DNA from: Nocardia brasiliensis ATCC 700358
GTDB taxonomy: Bacteria > Actinomycetota > Actinomycetes > Mycobacteriales > Mycobacteriaceae
NCBI RefSeq assembly: GCF_000250675.2
Contig: NC_018681.1
Coordinates: 1,178,001-1,242,000 of the forward strand
DNA: 64,000 bases
Direction of reading: 5' to 3'
Of this stretch, positions 43,649 through 52,664 are shown in pieces; the first letter of the stretch is position 1, and the number at the start of each line of letters is the position of its first letter. The translations under genes were made by a program, and so were the position numbers. The notes beneath the pieces were generated by a model. It searched no databases, was not told where the DNA came from, and saw only the letters and a program-made list of their open reading frames with translations.

Positions 43649-44647
43649 ATGACCGGCCGCACCGTCGCCATCGCCGTCACACCCGGTGCGATGCATCCCT
43701 GGGATCTCTACGAACTCGGCGTGCTCGCCTCGATCTTCGGCACACCGCAGCCCGATATCGCCGAGGACTGGTACGAGCTGCGGATCTGCTCGGTCTTGCC
43801 CGGCACGGCCGAGTCGGCGATCGGGCACGGCGCCTTTCTGCGCGCCGAGTACGGCGTGGCCGAACTGGTCGCCGCCGACACGGTTTTCATTCCGTCGATC
43901 GCCTACGACTGCACGACCGACAACCGCCCGGTGCCGCCCGAACTGATCGACGCCCTCGGCGCGGCGCACCGGCGCGGCGCGCGGATGGTCGCGCTGTGCA
44001 GCGGCACCTTCGTGCTGGCCGCAGCCGGGCTGCTCGACGGCAGGCGGGCCACCGTGGGCTGGGAGCACGCCGCGATCCTGGCTCGGCGCTTTCCCGCCGT
44101 CGAAGTGGACGGCGCGGCGCTCTACGTCGACGACGGGGACATCCTCACCAGCTCGGGAATGACCGCCGCGCTGGATCTCTCGCTGCATCTGGTGCGCCGC
44201 GATTTCGGCGCGGCCGTGGCGAACCGGCTGGCCAGGCGGCTGATGGTGCCGCCGAATCGAGCCGGGGGACAGGCCCAGTTCGTCGACCTGTCCGTCACGG
44301 CGCGGGCCGCCGCCGATCTCGGCCCCGCGCTCGAATGGGCCGGCGCCCACCTCGACGAGCCGCTCACCGTCGACCAGCTCGCCGCCCGCGCCGCCATGAG
44401 CCCGCGCACCTTCCACCGCCGCGTACAGCAGTCGATCGGCGTCACGCCGAAACAGTGGTTGCTGACCCAGCGCCTCGCCCGCGCGCAATCGCTGCTCGAA
44501 TCCACCGATCACCCCATCGATCGGGTCAGCCGCATGTGCGGCCTCGGTACCGCCGCCAACCTGCGCAGACACTTCGCCGCCGTGGTCGGCGTGACGCCCG
44601 CGGAATACCGCCGCACCTTCGCGCTGCGCGAACCGCCCGCGGCGTGA
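43649..44647 (+). CDS. GlxA-family AraC transcriptional regulator
   Basis: 332 residues. The N-terminal DJ-1/PfpI-like domain (1-185) has Cys in MVALCSGTFVLAAAGLLDGRRAT; the C-terminal AraC helix-turn-helix (220-320) has LTVDQLAARAAMSPRTFHRRVQQSIGVTPKQWLLTQRLARAQ. Such proteins regulate adjacent catabolic or redox genes. It likely controls the divergent imine-reductase-like gene. Confidence 0.92.
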   Translation: MTGRTVAIAVTPGAMHPWDLYELGVLASIFGTPQPDIAEDWYELRICSVLPGTAESAIGHGAFLRAEYGVAELVAADTVFIPSIAYDCTTDNRPVPPELIDALGAAHRRGARMVALCSGTFVLAAAGLLDGRRATVGWEHAAILARRFPAVEVDGAALYVDDGDILTSSGMTAALDLSLHLVRRDFGAAVANRLARRLMVPPNRAGGQAQFVDLSVTARAAADLGPALEWAGAHLDEPLTVDQLAARAAMSPRTFHRRVQQSIGVTPKQWLLTQRLARAQSLLESTDHPIDRVSRMCGLGTAANLRRHFAAVVGVTPAEYRRTFALREPPAA

Positions 44648-44887
44648 ATTGCCCGCCGGCGTAACCGAACCCGGGCCGGGATGACGCCGCGCACATGCGG
44701 TGGCGGCGGCGGGCGGTGCGATCGGGGTACGCGAGTGTTTCCGAATGAAACTTGCCAGGTCGAATGGCCGGCGCGTCCAAATTGGGCGATTTTTCCTTCT
44801 GACCTGCATGTTTTCTCGAAACTAAAGGTGTTTCAACTCACGTTTACTCGGGAAGCGAAACCGCCGCGGGAGGCGTTTCATGAATAC

Positions 44888-46126
44888 GTGACCACCCCAC
44901 TCGCCACCCAGGTACCCGCACGCCCCGAGGCTGAGCGGACGAGCTGGCATATTCCGGCCATGCTCGCGCTGGCTCTCGGCGGATTCGGCATCGGCACAAC
45001 AGAATTCGTCACCATGGGCCTGCTGCCCAATATCGCCCACGCGATGGGCGTCTCCGAACCGACCGCGGGACACGCCGTCTCCGCGTACGCGCTCGGGGTG
45101 GTGATCGGCGCGCCGGTCATCGCCGCGCTGTGCGCGCGGGTGTCCCGGAAGAAATTGCTCATCGCGCTGATGGCGGCGTTCACGCTGGGCAACATCGCGA
45201 CCGTGCTGGCGCCGACCTTCGGCACGCTGGTGGCCGCGCGGTTCGTCTCCGGTCTGCCGCACGGCGCGTACTTCGGCGTCGCCTCGCTCGCCGCCGCCAC
45301 CCTCGCTCCGGTGGGTCAGCGCGCGAAAGCGGTCGCCGCGGTTATGCTCGGGTTGAGCGCCGCCAATGTTGTCGGCGTTCCTGCTGCGACCTGGCTCGGC
45401 CAGCATCTCGGCTGGCGCGACGCCTATGTCGTGGTCGCCGTGATCGGGCTGGCGACCGTCGCCGCACTGATCAAGTTCGTCCCGGAACTCACCGGGATCA
45501 CGATGACCAATCCCGTCACCGAACTCGGCGCGCTGCGTCGTCCCCAGGTCCTGCTGACCCTGCTGGTCGGCGCGATCGGCTTCGGCGGCATGTTCGCCGT
45601 CTACACCTACATCACCACGACGCTCACCGGCGTCGCCGGCATGTCCGCCGGACTGGTTCCGCTGGTGCTGATGCTGTTCGGCGTCGGCATGGTGGTCGGC
45701 AATATCGTCGGCGGCGTGCTCGCCGACCGCGGTGTGGATCGCGCGATCTACGTCGCCATGATCGGCATGGCCGTCATCCTCGCCGGATTCGTTGCGGCGG
45801 CGCACAATCCGTACACCGCGGCGATCGGCGCGTTCCTGGTCGGTGCGAGCGGCGCGTCGCTCGCCCCCGGCTTGCAGACGCGGTTGATGGATGTGGCGCA
45901 CGAGGCGCAGACGCTGGCCGCCGCGTTGAACCACGCCGCGCTCAACATCGCCAACGCCGCGGGCGCCTGGCTCGGCGGCGCCGTGATCGCGGCCGGGCTC
46001 GGCTACACCGCGCCCGCCATGGTCGGCGCGGGTCTCGCCGTGATCGGCGTGGTGTTGTTCGCCGTCACCGTCTGGGCGGCCCGGCGCGACGCGCGCCTCG
46101 TCGCGGCGGCGGCCCTGATCGCCTGA
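44888..46126 (+). CDS. MFS transporter, DHA1 (12-helix) type
   Basis: 412 residues from the GTG at 44888. About 12 helices; the start IPAMLALALGGFGIGTTEFVTMGLLPNIA is typical of the AraJ/Cmx group of drug or sugar exporters. The region 44648-44887 before it is AT-rich for this genome and has a short inverted repeat GTTTC-N5-GAAAC at 44737-44751. A TetR gene follows 52 bp downstream, but its own operator is linked to a different target. Confidence 0.88.
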   Translation: MTTPLATQVPARPEAERTSWHIPAMLALALGGFGIGTTEFVTMGLLPNIAHAMGVSEPTAGHAVSAYALGVVIGAPVIAALCARVSRKKLLIALMAAFTLGNIATVLAPTFGTLVAARFVSGLPHGAYFGVASLAAATLAPVGQRAKAVAAVMLGLSAANVVGVPAATWLGQHLGWRDAYVVVAVIGLATVAALIKFVPELTGITMTNPVTELGALRRPQVLLTLLVGAIGFGGMFAVYTYITTTLTGVAGMSAGLVPLVLMLFGVGMVVGNIVGGVLADRGVDRAIYVAMIGMAVILAGFVAAAHNPYTAAIGAFLVGASGASLAPGLQTRLMDVAHEAQTLAAALNHAALNIANAAGAWLGGAVIAAGLGYTAPAMVGAGLAVIGVVLFAVTVWAARRDARLVAAAALIA

Positions 46127-46143
46127 CGGTGCGCCGCGCTTGA

Positions 46144-46161
46144 ACATACAGAGCTGTATGT
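46144..46161. promoter_or_regulatory. 18-bp palindrome upstream of the TetR gene (operator copy 1)
   Basis: ACATACAG-AG-CTGTATGT, perfect. It lies just before TAGAAT (46167-46172), the likely -10 of the TetR gene, so it can block its own promoter. The same sequence with one change occurs at 49003-49020 before the thiolase operon. Confidence 0.85.
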
Positions 46162-46178
46162 AAGTGTAGAATCGCCGG

Positions 46179-46823
46179 ATGGCCAGGATCGAAGTCGCGA
46201 AACCGCAGCGTCGCACCCAGGAGCAGCGCAGCACCGAGATGCGGACGCGGTTGCTCGACGCGACCATCGACTGCCTGGTCGAGTACGGCTACGCGGGCAC
46301 GACCACACCGCGGGTCGCCGAACGCGCCGGCGTCACCCGCGGTGCGCAGGTGCATCACTTCGGTTCCAAAACCGATCTGGTGGTCGCCGCGATCAGCCAT
46401 CTCGCGCAACTGCGCGCGGAGACCGCGATGCGGGAGATGGCCAAGGTCGAGCGCGGTGACGACCCGGTCGGGGCGGCGCTGGAATTCCTGTGGGAACTGC
46501 ACCAGGGGCCGCTGTTCATCGCCACCGTCGAGCTGTGGGTGGCGGGCCGCACCGACCCCGTGCTCGCCGCCGCGATGGAGAAGGTCGAGCCGTTCGTCAA
46601 CAATGCCGTCCTGATGGCAGTCGCCCGCTTCGTCCCCGACGAGATCCGCCGCAAGGAAGCCCGCGATTTCATCTACACGGCGATGGACGCCCTGCGCGGC
46701 ATTCTCGTCTCCAACTTCATCGACCCGGACAACGAACGCGCACAGCGCCGTTGGCGTCGCGCCACCGCCCACCTGCACGACATCGCCGCCGCGGCGTTGG
46801 CCGGCGTCCGCACCACCGACTGA
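46179..46823 (+). CDS. TetR-family regulator of the thiolase operon (predicted)
   Basis: 214 residues. The helix-turn-helix is TRLLDATIDCLVEYGYAGTTTPRVAERAGVTRGAQVHHFGSKTDLVVAA; the ligand domain follows (FLWELHQGPLFIATVELWVAGRTDPVLAAAM). The ATG at 46179 lies 6 bases after TAGAAT, so it is likely leaderless. Its operator matches that before the lipid operon at 49.1 kb, which suggests control of that unit. Confidence 0.9.
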   Translation: MARIEVAKPQRRTQEQRSTEMRTRLLDATIDCLVEYGYAGTTTPRVAERAGVTRGAQVHHFGSKTDLVVAAISHLAQLRAETAMREMAKVERGDDPVGAALEFLWELHQGPLFIATVELWVAGRTDPVLAAAMEKVEPFVNNAVLMAVARFVPDEIRRKEARDFIYTAMDALRGILVSNFIDPDNERAQRRWRRATAHLHDIAAAALAGVRTTD

Positions 46824-46930
46824 GGCGTACCGCCGACCCAGGTGCCGCCGACTGAGGCGCACGCCGACTGAGGCGCACGCCGACTGAGGCGCACGCCGGA
46901 CTGAGGCGCACGCCGGACTGAGGCGCGGCG
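46816..46930. repeat. 16-17-bp tandem repeats over and after the TetR stop codon
   Basis: Five close copies of GCCGACTGAGGCGCAC (two with an extra G, GCCGGACTGAGG) plus two degenerate copies before them. The first unit includes the TetR stop (CCGAC-TGA-GGCG), so the repeat arose from the end of that gene. Confidence 0.85.
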
Positions 46931-47010
46931 TCTATTCGTCGCACAGTGCCAGGGCGAGCAGCTCGGACTTCTTTTCGATTTTCGTCTCCGCCGAGTCCGG
47001 CCGATAACGC

Positions 47011-47060
47011 CGTCGAGCGGGACGAGACCGGTGTGCCGTTCGGTCGCGTCCCGCTCGACG
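47011..47060. terminator. Large hairpin between converging TetR and permease genes
   Basis: Perfect 14-bp arms CGTCGAGCGGGACG and CGTCCCGCTCGACG, with an inner GACCG/CGGTC pair. It lies just after the permease stop on the minus strand. Confidence 0.8.
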
Positions 47061-47066
47061 GGTGGG

Positions 47067-48719
47067 TCAGTGCTGGCGGGGGAGGAGGTGGTGGCCGGGT
47101 TTGTCGGTGGACAGGGCCAGCGAACTGATGTACTGGATCTCCCCTTCGGGCCCTGGGGTGGCCGAGGCGATCATGTCGGGGCGTTCGAATTCGAGGCCGG
47201 TGACATGACAGGTGAGGGTCTCGCCGGAGGGGTTGCCGTGCTCGTCGAACATCGGCAGATCGATGCCGTCGTCGCTGCGCCGCAGGTAGTACTTGCCCTT
47301 GGTGGCGATCGCGGTCAGCGGGGTGGCGAGGAACGCGACGACCACCGCGACGATGGGGGAGTAGGGCTTCAGCAGCTCACCGAACAGCCCGAAGAACGTC
47401 ATGATCGAGAGCACCGCGGACAGTCCGAAGCCGACCAGGCCGACCGGGTTGAAGTCGTACAACATGCCGCGCCGGAACTCCGGCTGCTTCGGCGAGATCT
47501 TCAACAGGTACTTGTTGACCGCGATATCCGTTGCGACGGTGACGATCCAGGCGATGCCGCAGTTGGCGTAGAAACCGAGGATGTTGTTGAGGAAGTCGAA
47601 CATGTTGGCTTCCATCAGGATCAACGCGATCACCAGGTTCACGCCGAGGAAGATCAACCGGCCCGGGTAGCTCTTGGTGACCCGGGTGTAGGAATTGGTC
47701 CAGGCCAGCGAACCCGAGTACGCGTTGGTCACATTGATCTTGATCTGGCTGATCACGACGAGCACGACAGCCAACGTCATAGCGAGCCAGCCCGGCACCA
47801 TATCGCGGTAGATCTCCAGGAACTGGTGCACCGGCTGATTGGCGATCCCCTGTGCAGCAGGCACATTCGCGATCAGGTACACCGCGAGGAACAGCCCGAC
47901 CACCTGCTTGAGCGCGCCGAAAACCACCCAGCCGGGCCCGGCGAGCAGCATCCAGCTCCACCATTTGCGGGCGTTCTCCGGCGTGCGCGGCGGCATGAAG
48001 CGCAGGTAGTCGATCTGCTCGGCGATCTGAGCGATCAATGACAGGCAGACGCCCGCCGCCAGCAGCGTGCCGGAAAAGCTGACGCCGGAACCGTTTTCGC
48101 CGCCGTAGGCGAAGAACGAGGACACCGAATCAGGGTGGCGTACCAGCAGGAACCCGAACGGCAGCACCATCAGCAGCAACCAGAGTGGCGTCGTCCACAC
48201 TTGCAGCTTGGCGAGGGTGTTCATGCCGTAGATGACCAGCGGGAAGATGATCAGTGTAGAGGCCAGGTAGCCGAGCCAAAGCGGTATGCCCAGGCCGAGT
48301 TCCAGCCCCTGGGCCATGATCGACCCTTCGAGCGCGAAGAAGATGAAGGTGAACGAGGCGAACACGATATTGGTGATGACCGACCCGTAATAGCCGAATC
48401 CGCTACCGCGAGTGATCAAATCGAGGTCGATGTTGTAGCGCGCCGCGTAGTAGGCGAGCGGAAAGCCGGTCAGCATCACGACGACGGCGAACAGTCCGAT
48501 CCCGAGCAGCGCGTTCCCGGTGCCGTTGGCGATGCCGATGTTCGCGCCGATGGCGAAGTCGGCCAGGTACGCGATGCCACCGAGGGCGGAGATGCCGACG
48601 ACGGCCGGGCTCCATTTCCGGTAACTCCGTGGCGCGAACCGCAGGGTGTAGTCCTCGAGTGTTTCTTTTGCTGCGGCGATCCCGTCGGAATTCGACGACC
48701 GGGTATCGAGCTCGACCAC
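47067..48719 (-). CDS. NCS1-family purine/cytosine permease-like transporter
   Basis: 550 residues from the GTG at 48719, which follows GGAG. About 12 membrane helices with NCS1 features: SALGGIAYLADFAIGANIGIANGTGNALLG near the start and INVTNAYSGSLAWTNSYTRVTK near residue 345. An unusually long soluble C-terminal part (~110 residues) follows the last helix. The substrate is likely a nucleobase or related ring compound, but it cannot be fixed from sequence. Confidence 0.82.
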   Translation of the reverse strand: MVELDTRSSNSDGIAAAKETLEDYTLRFAPRSYRKWSPAVVGISALGGIAYLADFAIGANIGIANGTGNALLGIGLFAVVVMLTGFPLAYYAARYNIDLDLITRGSGFGYYGSVITNIVFASFTFIFFALEGSIMAQGLELGLGIPLWLGYLASTLIIFPLVIYGMNTLAKLQVWTTPLWLLLMVLPFGFLLVRHPDSVSSFFAYGGENGSGVSFSGTLLAAGVCLSLIAQIAEQIDYLRFMPPRTPENARKWWSWMLLAGPGWVVFGALKQVVGLFLAVYLIANVPAAQGIANQPVHQFLEIYRDMVPGWLAMTLAVVLVVISQIKINVTNAYSGSLAWTNSYTRVTKSYPGRLIFLGVNLVIALILMEANMFDFLNNILGFYANCGIAWIVTVATDIAVNKYLLKISPKQPEFRRGMLYDFNPVGLVGFGLSAVLSIMTFFGLFGELLKPYSPIVAVVVAFLATPLTAIATKGKYYLRRSDDGIDLPMFDEHGNPSGETLTCHVTGLEFERPDMIASATPGPEGEIQYISSLALSTDKPGHHLLPRQH

Positions 48720-48908
48720 GTTCTTCTCCTCATGTTCGCACTGACGATCTGCGACCTGTCGACCGTCGTACACGGTTGTGGACGATGAATTTCCGGACCA
48801 TTACGCGGCTGTTACGTCCGTCGAGGCGGTGAATTGGGTCACAGGAACCGGCTCGGAGTAGTCCGCAGGTCGCTCGAACCGGTCCGAATACCAGCACGAA
48901 CTGGCGAT

Positions 48909-48930
48909 ACATACACCTCCGACGGTATGT
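48909..48930. promoter_or_regulatory. Possible third TetR site with wider spacing
   Basis: ACATAC-N10-GTATGT: the same half-sites as in the 46144 operator but four bases further apart. It lies between the permease and the thiolase operon; weaker evidence. Confidence 0.4.
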
Positions 48931-49002
48931 CGTAGAAGCGTGTCCGTCGGCTGGACAATGCCTAGATGGAACCGTGGGTACCGGTGACAACCTTGCGTAC
49001 TT

Positions 49003-49020
49003 ACATACATCTCTGTATGT
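49003..49020. promoter_or_regulatory. 18-bp palindrome upstream of the thiolase operon (operator copy 2)
   Basis: ACATACAT-CT-CTGTATGT, identical to the TetR-gene operator at 46144 in the arms except for one base. It lies ~96 bp before the thiolase ATG, in a 397-bp region divergent to the permease gene that holds no other gene. Confidence 0.8.
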
Positions 49021-49116
49021 TTGTTTCAGCTCGATCCGGACGGATCGGTCAGCGTCGTCCGCCCGTGGGCGGTACCCGGCGGGGACCGCCGGGCTAGGCA
49101 CTATCTGAGGAGTTCG

Positions 49117-50322
49117 ATGGCGAACAAGGTTTACGTCGTCGGCGTCGGCATGACGAAGTTCGAGAAGCCGGGCCGCCGCAAGAACGAAGACGGGACCGAC
49201 TGGGACTACCCGGACATGGCGCGGGAGTCCGGGACCAAGGCGCTCGCCGATGCGGGCATCGCCTACGACCTGGTGGAGCAGGCCTACGTCGGCTATGTGT
49301 ACGGCGAATCCACTTCCGGTCAGCGCGCGGTCTACGAACTCGGCATGACCGGTGTCCCGGTGGTGAACGTCAACAACAACTGTTCCACCGGCTCGACCGC
49401 GCTCTACCTTGCGGCACAAGCGATTCGGGGCGGGCTGGCCGAGTGCACGCTGGCGCTCGGCTTCGAGAAGATGCAGCCGGGCTCGCTCGGCTCCACCTGG
49501 GACGACCGCGAGCAGCCGATGGCCAGGCACATCATGGCGCTCGCCGAGATCTCCGAGGTGCTGTTCCCGGTGGCGCCGTGGATGTTCGGTGCGGCCGGCC
49601 GCGAGCACATGAAGCAGTACGGCACCACGGCCGAGCACTTCGCCAAGATCGGCTACAAGAACCACAAGCACTCGGTGAACAACCCGTACTCGCAGTTCCA
49701 GGACGCGTACTCGATGGACGACATCCTCGGCGCGCGCATGATCTACGACCCGCTCACCAAGCTGCAGTGCTCGCCGACCTCGGACGGTTCCGGCGCGGTG
49801 ATCCTGGCCAGTGAGGCGTTCGTGGACAAGCACAACCTCGCCGCGCAGGCGGTGGAGATCGTCGGACAGGCGATGACCACCGACTTCAAGTCCACCTTCG
49901 ACGAGACCGCCAAGAACCTCGTCGGCTACGACATGACCGTGCAGGCGGCCCGCAAGGTCTACGAGCAGGCCGGTCTCGGCGCCGAAGACTTCCAGGTCAT
50001 CGAGCTGCACGACTGCTTCTCGGCCAACGAGCTGCTCACCTACGAGGCACTGGGGCTCTGCGGCGAGGGCGAAGCCGGAAAGCTGATCGACGACAACCTG
50101 ACCACCTACGGCGGCAAGTGGGTGGTGAACCCCTCCGGCGGCCTGATCTCCAAGGGACATCCTTTGGGCGCAACGGGTTTGGCGCAATGCTCCGAACTCA
50201 CCTGGCAGCTGCGCGGCACCGCGGACAAGCGCCAGGTCGACGGCGTCACCGCCGCGCTGCAGCACAACATCGGTCTCGGCGGCGCCGCGGTCGTCACGGC
50301 CTACCAGCGCGCCGACCGCTGA
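49117..50322 (+). CDS. SCP2-type thiolase / lipid-transfer protein
   Basis: 401 residues. The catalytic Cys lies in VNVNNNCSTGSTALYLAAQ (~residue 89), the His in HDCFSANEL and the base in GGLISKGHPLGATG; this is the SCPx thiolase pattern. It probably cleaves or condenses a beta-ketoacyl-CoA or sterol-derived substrate. The ATG at 49117 has TGAGGAG upstream. It heads a five-gene operon and is the nearest target of the shared TetR operator. Confidence 0.9.
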   Translation: MANKVYVVGVGMTKFEKPGRRKNEDGTDWDYPDMARESGTKALADAGIAYDLVEQAYVGYVYGESTSGQRAVYELGMTGVPVVNVNNNCSTGSTALYLAAQAIRGGLAECTLALGFEKMQPGSLGSTWDDREQPMARHIMALAEISEVLFPVAPWMFGAAGREHMKQYGTTAEHFAKIGYKNHKHSVNNPYSQFQDAYSMDDILGARMIYDPLTKLQCSPTSDGSGAVILASEAFVDKHNLAAQAVEIVGQAMTTDFKSTFDETAKNLVGYDMTVQAARKVYEQAGLGAEDFQVIELHDCFSANELLTYEALGLCGEGEAGKLIDDNLTTYGGKWVVNPSGGLISKGHPLGATGLAQCSELTWQLRGTADKRQVDGVTAALQHNIGLGGAAVVTAYQRADR

Positions 50323-50387
50323 GCCGGACCGGCGCCGAACATCCGACCGCTGAACTCGCACAACACATCTCGACGAGGAGTCAACTC

Positions 50388-50825
50388 ATGGGACACATCG
50401 AAGCCACCAAGGACGTCAACGCCACCCCCGAGGCCCTCTGGGCGGTCGTCTCCGACCCGCAGAGCTGGGACAAGTGGTTCACCATCCACGAGCGCTTCAT
50501 GGAGGAGCCGCCCGCCGTGCTCACCGAGGGCGCCAAGCTCGTCGCCAAGATCGTGATGCTCGGCATGGCGAACAAGCTGGAGTGGACCGTCGTCTCCGTC
50601 GCGCAGCCGTCCAAGCTCACCCTCGGCGGCACCGGAATGGCCGGTGTGAAAACCGAATTCACCTTCGACATCCAGCCCAAGGGGGACGGCGGCAGCACCA
50701 TCCTGGTGTCCGGCGACTTCGAAGGCGCGCTGATCAAGGGTGCGCTCGGCAAGGCGGTCGAGAAGGACGGCCTCAAGCAGCTGGACAAGTCCCTCGAGCA
50801 GCTCGACGCGCTGGCTTCGGCATGA
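50388..50825 (+). CDS. SRPBCC family protein
   Basis: 145 residues with the START/Bet v1-like pattern (VNATPEALWAVVSDPQSWDKWFTIHERF ... LEWTVVSVAQPSKLTLGGTGM). Such proteins bind hydrophobic ligands in a deep cavity. The ATG at 50388 has CGAGGAG upstream; its stop overlaps the next start by 4 bp. Confidence 0.85.
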   Translation: MGHIEATKDVNATPEALWAVVSDPQSWDKWFTIHERFMEEPPAVLTEGAKLVAKIVMLGMANKLEWTVVSVAQPSKLTLGGTGMAGVKTEFTFDIQPKGDGGSTILVSGDFEGALIKGALGKAVEKDGLKQLDKSLEQLDALASA

Positions 50826-51700
50826 CCGCCGAGACCGCCGCGGCGCGGCTGGTCGAGTTCGACGACGCCGGCCTGGAAACCTGGTGCGACGACGAGCGGT
50901 TCGAGGTCACCGGCGAGCGGATCGGCGAATACGCCGCGGCCACCAACGATCCGATCGAGGCGCACCTCGCGGGCCGGGTCGCCTCGCCGATCTTCGCCAT
51001 CGTGCCGGTGTTCGAGGCGATGATGATGCCGGTGATCGATGTCGCGCCGATGGACATCTTCGGCCGGGTCGTGCACGGCGAGCAGGACTTCCACTTCCAC
51101 CGGGCCATCCAGCCCGGCGACAAGCTGGTCTCGCGGGCCAAGGCGACCGGATACACCAGCCGGTCCAACGGCACCACCATCACCATCCTCATCGAATGTC
51201 GCACCGAGGAAGGGGAATTGGTCAACGAGCAGTACCTGACCGCCTTCTTCCGCAATATCGACGCGGGCAAGTCGGTCGGCGCGGCGGCGCCGGCGCACAA
51301 GTTCGACGAGGCCCTGCGCGCGCAGCCGCCGGTGGCGGTCGTGGCCCAGCATGTGGACGACGACCAAACCTTCCGGTACTCACCGGCTTCCGGTGATCCG
51401 GTGCCGCTGCATCTCGACGAGCAGGTGGCCAAGGACGCCGGGTTGCCCGGCATCATCGCGCACGGTCTCTGCACCATGGCGTTCGCGTCGTGGGCGGTGC
51501 TCACCGAGGTGGGTGGTTCGGATGTCAACCGGCTGAAGCGATTCGCCGTGCGGTTCGCCAAGATGGTCTTCCCCGGCGACGACCTGGAAACCCGCATCTG
51601 GAAGGTCGGCTCCGCCGACGGCGTCACCACCTACGCGTTCGAGACCGTGCGCGGCGCGGACGTGGTGCTCAGCGACGGGCTCGCCGAGATCGCGGACTGA
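50822..51700 (+). CDS. Double hot-dog MaoC-type hydratase/dehydratase
   Basis: 292 residues. An N-terminal hot-dog without the full hydratase motif (YAAATNDPIEAHLAG) and a C-terminal one with the hydratase-2 motif SGDPVPLHLDEQVAKDAGLPGIIAHG, giving Asp/His for hydration of enoyl-CoA. The ATGA overlap with the SRPBCC gene indicates coupling. Probably an enoyl-CoA hydratase within this operon. Confidence 0.88.
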   Translation: MTAETAAARLVEFDDAGLETWCDDERFEVTGERIGEYAAATNDPIEAHLAGRVASPIFAIVPVFEAMMMPVIDVAPMDIFGRVVHGEQDFHFHRAIQPGDKLVSRAKATGYTSRSNGTTITILIECRTEEGELVNEQYLTAFFRNIDAGKSVGAAAPAHKFDEALRAQPPVAVVAQHVDDDQTFRYSPASGDPVPLHLDEQVAKDAGLPGIIAHGLCTMAFASWAVLTEVGGSDVNRLKRFAVRFAKMVFPGDDLETRIWKVGSADGVTTYAFETVRGADVVLSDGLAEIAD

Positions 51701-51758
51701 GCGAAAACCCTTACCAGGTCGAATAATTCAGCACAGACTTCAGGAAGAGGAGACATCG

Positions 51759-52637
51759 ATGGGTGCACTCGAAGGTCGAGTAGCCATCATCACCGGCGCC
51801 GGGCGCGGCATCGGCCGCGAGCACGCCCTGCTGTTCGCCCGGGAAGGCGCTGCGGTGGTCGTCAACGACCTCGGCGGCAGCAACGAGGGCGAGGGTACCG
51901 ACACCACGCCCGCGCAAGAGGTCGCGAACGAGATCGTCGCCGCGGGCGGTAAGGCGGTGGCCAACACCGACAACATCGCCACCTGGGACGGCGCCAAGCG
52001 GGTGGTCGACCAGGCCGTCGCCGAGCTCGGCGGGCTCGACATCGTGGTCAACAACGCGGGCATCCTGCGCGACGCGTTCATCGCGGGCATGGACGAAGCG
52101 CAATGGGACGCGGTGATCGCGGTGCACCTCAAAGGCCACGCCGCCGTGCTGCACCACGCCGCCGCCTACTGGAAAGACCAGAGCAAGGCGGGCAACCAGC
52201 CCAACGCGGCGGTGATCAACACCGCCTCCGCGTCCGGCACCACGGTGCCCAACGCCGGTCAGGGCAACTACGGCGCGGCCAAGGCGGGGATCGCCGCGCT
52301 GACTCTCGTCGCGGCCGACGAACTCGCCCGTTACGGCGTGCGGGTCAACGCCATCGCGCCGATCGCGCGCACCAGGCTCACCCTCGCCACGCCGGGCATG
52401 GGCGCGATGATGGCCGCCGAGGCCGACGAGGTGGCGGAGGGCGGCTTCGATGCCTTCAGCCCCGCCAACATCTCGCCGCTGGTGGCCTACCTGGCCTCGG
52501 ACAAGTGCCCGATCACCGGCAAGGTGTTCGCGGTGCAGGGCGGCGCCATTTCCGAGCTGGCCGGTTGGCACGATGTGAAGACGATCGAGACCGAAGGGCC
52601 CTGGCTGATCGACGACATCTCCGCCCGGCTGCCCTGA
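51759..52637 (+). CDS. Short-chain dehydrogenase, 3-hydroxyacyl-CoA dehydrogenase type
   Basis: 292 residues. NAD(P) motif TGAGRGIGREHALLFAREGA, NNAG, Ser in NTASASGTTVPN, Tyr-Lys in NYGAAK. It is close to the SDR part of peroxisomal multifunctional enzyme 2 (hydroxyacyl-CoA dehydrogenase). With the MaoC and acyl-CoA dehydrogenase genes beside it, it fits a beta-oxidation-like series. Confidence 0.9.
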   Translation: MGALEGRVAIITGAGRGIGREHALLFAREGAAVVVNDLGGSNEGEGTDTTPAQEVANEIVAAGGKAVANTDNIATWDGAKRVVDQAVAELGGLDIVVNNAGILRDAFIAGMDEAQWDAVIAVHLKGHAAVLHHAAAYWKDQSKAGNQPNAAVINTASASGTTVPNAGQGNYGAAKAGIAALTLVAADELARYGVRVNAIAPIARTRLTLATPGMGAMMAAEADEVAEGGFDAFSPANISPLVAYLASDKCPITGKVFAVQGGAISELAGWHDVKTIETEGPWLIDDISARLP

Positions 52638-52664
52638 GCTCGCCGCAACGTTAGGAGAACAACG

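Noticed and set aside
46816..46930. Possible small repeated gene or RNA after the TetR gene
   Set aside because: Each unit contains a stop codon and no start or promoter; a simple tandem repeat explains it.
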